Shown: piece after piece, positions 8,236 to 12,324 of the stretch | Position numbering within the stretch: the stretch's first letter is position 1 | Layout: each line of letters begins with the position of its first letter | Source of the DNA: Flavobacteriales bacterium | Lineage (GTDB): Bacteria > Bacteroidota > Bacteroidia > Flavobacteriales_E > Vicingaceae | Reading direction: 5' to 3' | Assembly: GCA_002402165.1 (NCBI GenBank) | Contig: NVVI01000010.1 | Span: 67,845-80,168, forward strand | DNA length: 12,324 bases | The notes under the pieces: generated by a model | Told to the model about the DNA's origin: nothing | Databases searched by the model: none | What the model saw: the letters and a program-made list of their open reading frames with translations, nothing else | Translations under genes and position numbers: made by a program

Positions 8236-8803
8236 AAGAAAAATAATTATTGCAATTACAGGTGCTTCCGGCAGCATCTATGCAAAATTATTGTTGGATG
8301 TTTTATCTACCCTTCGACAAGCTCAGGGTGACAATCTTCTTGATGTTGGAGTTTTACTTTCTGATAACGCTAAAACTATCTGGGAAAGTGAATTAAAAAA
8401 TCAAGACTACAAAAATTATCCATTTACATTTTACAACAAAAATGATTTCAATGCCCCTTTCGCATCAGGCTCAGCAAAATTTGACACAATGGTTATTATT
8501 CCTTGTTCTATGGGAACTTTGGGAAGAATTGCAAACGGACTTTCTAATGATTTATTAACTCGCACTGCAGATGTGATTTTGAAAGAAAGGCGTAAATTAA
8601 TACTAGTTGCCAGAGAAACTCCTCTTAGTTTAATTCATATTAATAATATGAAATTGGTAACTGAAGCTGGCGGAATAATTTGTCCCGCAACACCCTCTTT
8701 TTATAGCCAACCTAAAACAATCGAGGAAGTAGCCAAAACTGTTGTGGATAGAGTTTTGGATTTAATGGAAATTGAAAATAACACTTATAGGTGGGGAGAC
8801 TAA
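8225..8803 (+). CDS. ubiX: UbiX-type flavin prenyltransferase, with a REP-like repeat as coding sequence
   Basis: This 192-residue member of the UbiX/Pad1 flavoprotein family joins dimethylallyl phosphate to reduced FMN, making prenylated FMN, the cofactor of UbiD-type decarboxylases. Family marks are IIIAITGASGSIYA (7-20, FMN phosphate loop), IIPCSMGTLGRIANGLSNDL (91-110), VARETPLSLIHINNMKLV (128-145) and PATPSFYSQPKTIEEV (154-169). The gene starts at TTG 8225 inside the end of the upstream barrel gene (11-base overlap); no ATG suits the start, and TTG gives MEVKRKIIIAITG. Codons 29-36 (TLRQAQGD) are exactly a copy of the repeat family found between genes to the right, placed in the loop after the first helix, where relatives vary. 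All catalytic motifs remain intact, so the protein is probably active. No ubiD homologue is visible in the window. Confidence 0.94.
   Translation: MEVKRKIIIAITGASGSIYAKLLLDVLSTLRQAQGDNLLDVGVLLSDNAKTIWESELKNQDYKNYPFTFYNKNDFNAPFASGSAKFDTMVIIPCSMGTLGRIANGLSNDLLTRTADVILKERRKLILVARETPLSLIHINNMKLVTEAGGIICPATPSFYSQPKTIEEVAKTVVDRVLDLMEIENNTYRWGD
8309..8332 (-). repeat. REP-like hairpin repeat, copy in frame inside ubiX
   Basis: Read on the minus strand this begins GTCACCCTGAG and ends AAGGGT. The outer stem ACCCT/AGGGT is perfect, two inner positions are tandem G/A mismatches, and the loop is CTTGT. It is 24 bases, exactly eight codons, aligned to the ubiX frame at codons 29-36. It shares the core with the copies at 10324 and 11405. 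Confidence 0.85.
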
Positions 8804-8805
8804 TT

Positions 8806-8861
8806 GTCATTCCCAACTTGATTGGGAATCTATTTAGATCTCCAGTCAAGCTGAAGATGAC
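8806..8861. repeat. REP-like inverted doublet between convergent ubiX and queG (possible bidirectional terminator)
   Basis: Two family copies face each other with their GTCA ends outward. The plus-strand copy (8806-8830) has stem ATTCCCAA/TTGGGAAT (8809-8816 with 8822-8829) and loop CTTGA. The minus-strand copy (8861 down to 8837) has stem ATCTTCAG/CTGGAGAT with one T-G wobble and the same loop. They are six bases apart. The doublet begins two bases after the ubiX stop codon and ends three bases before the queG stop codon, so it fills the whole convergent gap. Its hairpins could end transcription from both sides, although no T-tract follows. Confidence 0.8.
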
Positions 8862-8864
8862 ATC

Positions 8865-9794
8865 CTATTTCAAAATAAATTTGATATTTCTCTTCAACCC
8901 TTTAAACTTGGTGCGTTTTACTGCAGATTTTTTAAATATTTCTTGATAAATTTCTTCTGTAATATCTTTCCATTCAGCTTTCGAAAAATTAAGTAGTTTT
9001 TCATTTGGAATAAATTTTGGTTCATTGTGAGCTAAAGAAAAACGGTTCCAAGGACAAACATCTTGACAGATATCGCAACCAAAAACCCAATCACCAAACT
9101 TTCCTTTTACCTCATTTGGAAGAATCTCGTCCTTTAACTCTATGGTGAAATAAGAGATGCATTTACTCCCATCTACTACTTTGTTGGGTAAAATTGCTTC
9201 GGTTGGACAAGCATCTATGCAAGCTCTACAAGTGCCACAATGGTCAGTAATTGGGTTGTCATAATCTAGCTCTAAATCTAGAATGATTTCCGCTAAAAAG
9301 AAAAATGAACCTTGCTCTTTATTAATAAGCATGCCATTTTTACCTATCCACCCTAAGCCACTTTTTTTTGCCCAAGCTCTGTCTAAAACAGGTGCTGAAT
9401 CTACAAAAAAACGAGCATCAATCTCTCCAATACTATCCGTAATAAAATGAACAATATTTTTTAATTTATCTTTGATAACAAAATGATAATCTTCACCATA
9501 AGCATATTTTGAGATTTTAAATGTATCATCTCTTTGCTCTTTTTTTGGATAATAATTAAACAATAAAGAAATAACCGATTTTGAACCTTCTACTAAAAGC
9601 GTAGGGTCTAATCGCTTGTCAAAATGATTTTCCATGTAACTCATTTCTCCATGCATATTTTGGTTCAACCATTTCTCTAATCGTGGTGCTTCTTCTTCCA
9701 AAAACTCAGCCTTGGAAACCCCACAAAAAGAAAAACCCAAGCGTTGTGCTTCGGTTTTTATTTGTTGAGTGTAGTTGGATTTTATTGTATTCAT
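8865..9794 (-). CDS. queG: tRNA epoxyqueuosine(34) reductase QueG
   Basis: This 309-residue cobalamin- and iron-sulfur-dependent enzyme reduces epoxyqueuosine to queuosine at position 34 of GUN-anticodon tRNAs, the last step of queuosine synthesis, in the cytoplasm. Recognisable stretches are [20 protein letters not shown] (23-42), [20 protein letters not shown] (131-150; Asp132 corresponds to the proposed catalytic acid) and two [4Fe-4S] groups: Cys186, 189, 192 and 196 ([12 protein letters not shown]), Cys212, and Cys240, 243 and 247 ([12 protein letters not shown]). It ends [11 protein letters not shown], so it is the short form without C-terminal HEAT repeats. The frame is open 25 codons further upstream from a TTG, but that part is translated repeat DNA (RHPEFISGS), so the ATG at 9794 is the true start. 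The message would be monocistronic or shared with the upstream small gene. Confidence 0.95.
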   Translation of the reverse strand: MNTIKSNYTQQIKTEAQRLGFSFCGVSKAEFLEEEAPRLEKWLNQNMHGEMSYMENHFDKRLDPTLLVEGSKSVISLLFNYYPKKEQRDDTFKISKYAYGEDYHFVIKDKLKNIVHFITDSIGEIDARFFVDSAPVLDRAWAKKSGLGWIGKNGMLINKEQGSFFFLAEIILDLELDYDNPITDHCGTCRACIDACPTEAILPNKVVDGSKCISYFTIELKDEILPNEVKGKFGDWVFGCDICQDVCPWNRFSLAHNEPKFIPNEKLLNFSKAEWKDITEEIYQEIFKKSAVKRTKFKGLKRNIKFILK

Positions 9795-9796
9795 TT

Positions 9797-9813
9797 CACT
9801 ATCAAAGATAGTG
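9797..9813 (-). promoter_or_regulatory. Perfect 7-bp hairpin containing a TATCTTTG -7 box at the queG start
   Basis: CACTATC, a three-base loop, and GATAGTG form a perfect inverted repeat that ends two bases before the queG ATG. Read on the minus strand it contains TATCTTTG (9810 down to 9803), an exact match to the Bacteroidota -7 element TAnnTTTG, eight bases before the ATG. No TTG is seen at the expected -33 distance. The box may be the queG promoter; the palindrome may be an operator or may simply result from the box. The related string CTATCTTTGAT also precedes ruvB. Confidence 0.4.
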
Positions 9814-9825
9814 TTTTTGATGTAA

Positions 9826-9850
9826 GACCCTGAAATAAATTCAGGGTGAC
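9826..9850 (-). repeat. REP-like hairpin repeat (left half of a head-to-head doublet upstream of queG)
   Basis: On the minus strand it reads GTCACCCTGAA, loop TTTAT, then TTCAGGGTC. Stem positions 9827-9834 (ACCCTGAA) and 9840-9847 (TTCAGGGT) pair perfectly over 8 bp. It pairs with the inverted copy at 9884. Confidence 0.85.
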
Positions 9851-9883
9851 GATATTGGTAAACTGACAAAACATTCTAATACC

Positions 9884-9908
9884 GTCATGCTGAATTTATT
9901 TCAGCATC
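9884..9908 (+). repeat. REP-like hairpin repeat (right half of a head-to-head doublet upstream of queG)
   Basis: It reads GTCATGCTGAA, loop TTTAT, then TTCAGCATC. The 8-bp stem ATGCTGAA/TTCAGCAT is perfect. Compared with the inverted partner at 9826-9850, the loop and inner stem are identical, while outer stem bases differ on both arms in a compensating way (CC/GG versus TG/CA). The two copies are 33 bases apart with GTCA ends inward. Confidence 0.85.
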
Positions 9909-9934
9909 TGTAAAAAACACATCGGTTGACTAAT

Positions 9935-9972
9935 GTTGTGCTTCGGTTTTGAATTTATTGAGTGTATTTAGA
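9935..9972 (-). repeat. Degenerate direct copy of the queG 5' coding end
   Basis: About 38 bases match queG codons 6-18 (9743-9779) at 33 of 38 aligned columns by eye, with one single-base gap. On the minus strand both contain TACACTCAA and ACCGAAGCACAAC. The copy is in the same orientation as queG, about 190 bases upstream, and carries an in-frame TAA and a frameshift, so it is not coding. The remaining bases of 9795-10006 hold the repeat doublet and queG promoter region but no gene. Confidence 0.6.
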
Positions 9973-10006
9973 CTTAAAAAAGAAGCATTTTAATAAAAAT
10001 TGACAA

Positions 10007-10279
10007 CTAATCTAATATTACTGGAAAAATTAAACTGATTAATAATGCTAAAAAAATAAAAAGATACCCCTTACCTATTTTCATTTTCTCATAAAAAACC
10101 CATAAAGCAACAAACATTCCAAACGAGCCAAAAGATATATTCATAAACAACCACCAATCAGGAAACATTATCAAGTACATAACCCCTCCATAATGTTGAT
10201 TATATAAACGATGTCCATTTTCATAAATCCATAATAGTGAAATAACAAATTGAATTACACTATGAATTTTAGGGTTCAT
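10007..10279 (-). CDS. Small membrane protein of unknown function (three predicted transmembrane helices)
   Basis: I do not recognise a family. From the ATG at 10279 the protein has 90 residues, beginning MNPKIHSVIQFVISLLWIYE, with three hydrophobic segments (about 6-19, 34-61 probably including a Trp-rich interfacial part, and 71-88) and short charged loops (KMKIGKG). It probably sits in the inner membrane. The frame is open to a GTG at 10327, which would give 106 residues, but that GTG lies inside a REP-like hairpin, and an exact TAnnTTTG box lies between the two starts. The ATG is therefore preferred. It follows ruvB on the same strand but is separated from it by the hairpin, which ends in a T-tract. 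Confidence 0.7.
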   Translation of the reverse strand: MNPKIHSVIQFVISLLWIYENGHRLYNQHYGGVMYLIMFPDWWLFMNISFGSFGMFVALWVFYEKMKIGKGYLFIFLALLISLIFPVILD

Positions 10280-10300
10280 TAATATGCTTACAAATTCTTT

Positions 10301-10308
10301 CAAATTTA
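10301..10308 (-). promoter_or_regulatory. TAnnTTTG -7 box before the small membrane protein gene
   Basis: TAAATTTG on the minus strand matches the -7 consensus exactly and ends 21 bases before the ATG at 10279. No TTG is present at 19 bases upstream (GAA there), so the promoter call is tentative. If real, it rules out the GTG start at 10327. Confidence 0.3.
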
Positions 10309-10323
10309 ATACTAAGTTAAAAA

Positions 10324-10347
10324 ACACTTCGACAAGCTCAGTGTGAC
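10324..10347 (-). repeat. REP-like hairpin repeat with T-tract after ruvB (possible terminator)
   Basis: On the minus strand it reads GTCACACTGAG, loop CTTGT, then CGAAGTGT, followed by a run of T. The outer stem is ACACT/AGTGT (10324-10328 with 10340-10344). It lies 13 bases after the ruvB stop codon. Hairpin plus T-tract in the direction of ruvB transcription resembles an intrinsic terminator, although the stem is weak. Confidence 0.75.
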
Positions 10348-10360
10348 AAAATGAGAAAAT

Positions 10361-11383
10361 TTAAAACAAATTCCCTTGATCTGGTGCTTTTACTTTCCCT
10401 AAATGTTGGTATGCTTTTTCGGTAGCTTCTCTTCCTCTTGGGGTACGCATTAAGAAGCCTTCTTTAATTAAAAAAGGTTCGTAAACTTCTTCAATAGTTC
10501 CTGCCTGTTCGCTTACTGCTGTTGCAATAGTAGTTAAGCCTACTGGACCCCCTTTAAATTTATCAATAATGGCAGAAAGAATTTTATTATCCATATCATC
10601 CAACCCATATTTATCAACATTTAATGCATCTAACGCAAACAATGCAATCTCTAGGTTAATTCTACCATCACCTTTTACTTGAGCAAAATCTCTTACTCTT
10701 CGCAATAATGAATTAGTTATTCGAGGTGTTCCTCTACTTCTCCTGGCAATTTCTACAGCCGCATCATCATCAATATCAATCTTAATAATTTTGGCAGAAC
10801 GTTTAATTATTGTTTCTAATAAATTGGCATCATAATATTCTAACCGTGATGAAATACCAAAACGAGCTCTTAAAGGAGAGGTCAACAACCCAGTTCTAGT
10901 AGTTGCACCAATTAGCGTAAATGGATTAAGTTCAATTTGTACGCTTCTGGCATTTGGGCCAGTATCTATCATTATATCAATCTTGTAATCTTCCATGGCA
11001 GAGTATAAATATTCCTCTATAACAGAAGTTAATCGATGTATCTCATCAATAAACAAAACATCTCCTTCTTCTAAATTAGTTAGCAAACCTGCTAAATCAC
11101 CTGGTTTTTCTAGAACTGGCCCTGAGGTAACTTTAAAGCCAACATTGAGTTCGTTAGCAATAATATGAGCTAAGGTTGTTTTCCCTAATCCTGGAGGTCC
11201 GTGAAGCAATACATGATCTAGGGCTTCTCCTCTTTGATCAGCAGCAGCTACAAATACTTTTAAATTATCGACTACTTTATGTTGCCCTGTAAAATCATCA
11301 AAAGAAAGTGGCCGTAATACTTTTTCTAATTCTTTTTCTGTAGAACTTAGGCTTTCATTATCTGCATCATGGTATTCATTCAT
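10361..11383 (-). CDS. ruvB: Holliday junction branch migration DNA helicase RuvB
   Basis: This 340-residue AAA+ motor has the usual length. Hexamers of RuvB, loaded by RuvA, use ATP to pump DNA through Holliday junctions during recombination and fork repair. Visible motifs are [12 protein letters not shown] (23-34), Walker [10 protein letters not shown] (62-70), Walker B FIDEIHR (111-117), sensor 1 GATTR (159-163), the arginine-finger region PLRARFG (170-176), sensor 2 GTPRI (218-222) and the winged-helix tail [15 protein letters not shown] (307-321). The ATG at 11383 gives the usual short acidic N-terminus. A TATCTTTG box lies four bases before it, and a REP-like repeat a little further upstream. 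It is not linked to ruvA in this genome segment. Confidence 0.98.
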   Translation of the reverse strand: MNEYHDADNESLSSTEKELEKVLRPLSFDDFTGQHKVVDNLKVFVAAADQRGEALDHVLLHGPPGLGKTTLAHIIANELNVGFKVTSGPVLEKPGDLAGLLTNLEEGDVLFIDEIHRLTSVIEEYLYSAMEDYKIDIMIDTGPNARSVQIELNPFTLIGATTRTGLLTSPLRARFGISSRLEYYDANLLETIIKRSAKIIKIDIDDDAAVEIARRSRGTPRITNSLLRRVRDFAQVKGDGRINLEIALFALDALNVDKYGLDDMDNKILSAIIDKFKGGPVGLTTIATAVSEQAGTIEEVYEPFLIKEGFLMRTPRGREATEKAYQHLGKVKAPDQGNLF

Positions 11384-11387
11384 AAAT

Positions 11388-11395
11388 CAAAGATA
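11388..11395 (-). promoter_or_regulatory. TATCTTTG -7 box directly before ruvB
   Basis: On the minus strand this is an exact TAnnTTTG match ending four bases before the ruvB ATG. At 18 bases upstream there is CTG, inside the REP-like repeat, where sister copies have TTG. Transcription from here would give a leaderless or very short leader. The shared CTATCTTTGAT string also precedes queG. Confidence 0.4.
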
Positions 11396-11404
11396 GTTTT
11401 TTTT

Positions 11405-11428
11405 GTCCTTCGACAGGCTCAGGATGAC
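11405..11428 (-). repeat. REP-like hairpin repeat upstream of ruvB
   Basis: On the minus strand it reads GTCATCCTGAG, loop CCTGT, then CGAAGGAC. The stem TCCT/AGGA is perfect, while the outermost A pairs with C (mismatch), so this is a slightly decayed copy. It lies between the stop codon of the 221-residue protein gene and ruvB. Confidence 0.8.
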
Positions 11429-11437
11429 AAAAACTCA

Positions 11438-12103
11438 TCAATCAATTTTAAGCTCTTTTCCTGTTATTGTTCTAATAATTTCTCCTAAATAAATCTTTAG
11501 CTTAATTACATACTCGGGAGATGAGAACCTTTCTTTAATGCCAGGACTTTTATAATAAACAAAACGATACCCAACACCAGTTCCAATACCTATCCATCTG
11601 ATTATTTTATAATCAATCATCATAGCTGGCTCATACGATAAAACCGTAGATTCTAATAGTTTGACTTTCTTGCCATTTTCATCATTATACTGGTAACTTG
11701 CACCACCAAAACCTATTTGAGTTGCTAAACTAAACTCCCATTTTCTTGTACTATAATAAACATATTCAAGATAAGGTGAAAAATAAAAATATTCTAAATT
11801 AACAGGAACTGAGGTATCCCCTTCATTTATTACAGTAGACTCTACAGGAAACAACATTTGATTTATGCCCAATCCAACTTTAAATTTTCTATTAAAACTA
11901 AGTCCTATTTTAATTCCAACGGTTTTAAGTGCATTATCTTGAATAAAGGAAAAGCGATTATCAAATTTTACATCTAATTTTGGTTTAGATTTAAAACTTT
12001 TTTTGAATTCTTCTTCAAAAACAAGCATTTTCTCATCATCATACTGAGCTAATAATAGAACTGGAAATAAAGTCAAACTAAAAACAACAAGTATTAACCT
12101 CAT
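11438..12103 (-). CDS. Secreted, probably outer-membrane beta-barrel protein of unknown function
   Basis: This 221-residue protein begins with a clear signal peptide (MRLILVVFSLTLFPVLLLA, cut before Gln20), then a charged region (DDEKMLVFEEEFKKSFKSKP) and a run of amphipathic beta-strands: VGIKIGLSFNRKFKVGLGIN, YFYFSPYLEYVYYS, WEFSLATQIGFGGASYQY, AMMIDYKIIRWIGIGTGVGY and EYVIKLKIYLGEII. The pattern of aromatic belts and Gly-rich strands suits an 8-10-strand outer-membrane barrel, but I cannot name a family. It begins five bases after the stop codon of a small CxxC membrane protein gene, so the two are probably one operon. Confidence 0.8.
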   Translation of the reverse strand: MRLILVVFSLTLFPVLLLAQYDDEKMLVFEEEFKKSFKSKPKLDVKFDNRFSFIQDNALKTVGIKIGLSFNRKFKVGLGINQMLFPVESTVINEGDTSVPVNLEYFYFSPYLEYVYYSTRKWEFSLATQIGFGGASYQYNDENGKKVKLLESTVLSYEPAMMIDYKIIRWIGIGTGVGYRFVYYKSPGIKERFSSPEYVIKLKIYLGEIIRTITGKELKID

Positions 12104-12108
12104 GTTAT

Positions 12109-12324
12109 TTAGGCTTGCTCTGTTATTTGATTTTTCTTGTGATGGCGGTAAATAAAATACCCAATTGTACCTATTAATATATATGGAATAAACATGAGAT
12201 AAATAATTCCATTATTAATCTCTTCTCCTGCTCCACTAGACTCTACCACTGCTTTACACATGGCACACTGGGCATAAACTGAGAGCTCAATTGATATTAA
12301 GACAAGGAATAAAACTATTTTTTT
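12109..12324 (-). CDS. Small CxxC membrane protein, 5' end just outside window
   Basis: The frame is open from the right edge to a TAA at 12111-12109, giving 71 residues. It begins KKIVLFLVLISIELSVYAQ, a signal peptide missing only its start, so the initiator Met is probably the next codon beyond the edge. The mature part starts QCAMCKAVVESSG, with a CxxC at the very N-terminus, then a short acidic loop and one transmembrane segment (about 40-58, IYLMFIPYILIGTIGYFIY) followed by a basic tail RHHKKNQ. I recall similar short 'CAMCK' proteins as conserved but uncharacterised in Bacteroidota. The CxxC could bind metal or haem or be redox active. It is probably co-transcribed with the 221-residue gene five bases downstream. 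Confidence 0.8.
   Translation of the reverse strand, partial: KKIVLFLVLISIELSVYAQCAMCKAVVESSGAGEEINNGIIYLMFIPYILIGTIGYFIYRHHKKNQITEQA

Noticed and set aside
9795..9869. Twenty-five-codon N-terminal extension of QueG from a TTG
   Set aside because: The extra residues (RHPEFISGS and flanks) are translated hairpin repeat and promoter DNA, not QueG sequence.
10280..10327. GTG start for the small membrane protein
   Set aside because: The GTG lies within the REP-like hairpin after ruvB, and a -7-like box sits downstream of it.
8806..11428. CRISPR array reading of the repeated elements
   Set aside because: Copies occur in both orientations, between or within unrelated genes, with irregular spacing and no cas genes.

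Overview
This window looks like chromosomal, AT-rich DNA from a member of the Bacteroidota, most likely a Flavobacteriales-type organism. The evidence is a sprA gene (type IX secretion/gliding translocon, known only from this phylum), a maeB-ruvA-sprA gene order recalled from flavobacteria, small OMP-type beta-barrel proteins with '...AQ' signal peptides, promoter-like TAnnTTTG boxes, and a near absence of purine-rich Shine-Dalgarno sequences. No rRNA, tRNA, CRISPR array, transposase or phage gene is visible, and there is no gene-free gap longer than 300 bases.

Layout. Positions 1-6732 carry one tight leftward operon: maeB (malic enzyme fused to a phosphotransacetylase-like domain), ruvA one base downstream of it, and sprA starting 15 bases after ruvA with a TTG codon and running off the left edge (about 1,287 codons seen). 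A short divergent intergenic region (6733-6891) separates it from a rightward cluster: a zinc-less sirtuin deacylase, a small outer-membrane beta-barrel protein, and ubiX (flavin prenyltransferase), which overlaps the barrel gene by 11 bases. Leftward genes then follow: queG (epoxyqueuosine reductase, convergent with ubiX), a small three-helix membrane protein, ruvB, a secreted/outer-membrane protein of unknown function, and a small CxxC membrane protein cut by the right edge.

How the genes relate. RuvA and RuvB form the Holliday-junction branch-migration motor but sit about 6 kb apart in separate transcription units. QueG completes queuosine synthesis in tRNA. UbiX makes prenylated FMN for a UbiD-type decarboxylase not seen here. 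MaeB links the TCA cycle to pyruvate. The window is therefore mainly housekeeping, and I do not see a novel defence or biosynthetic system.

The most interesting structure is between the genes from 8.3 to 11.4 kb. Seven copies of a 25-base GTCA-headed hairpin repeat share an 8-bp stem whose bases co-vary: one stem position shows all four Watson-Crick pairs across the copies. Four copies form two inverted doublets, one copy is a single between ruvB and the next gene, one is a single upstream of ruvB, and one is a single lying exactly in frame as eight codons inside ubiX. A degenerate copy of the queG 5' coding end also lies upstream of queG. This is the footprint of a REP-like element family active in this genome.
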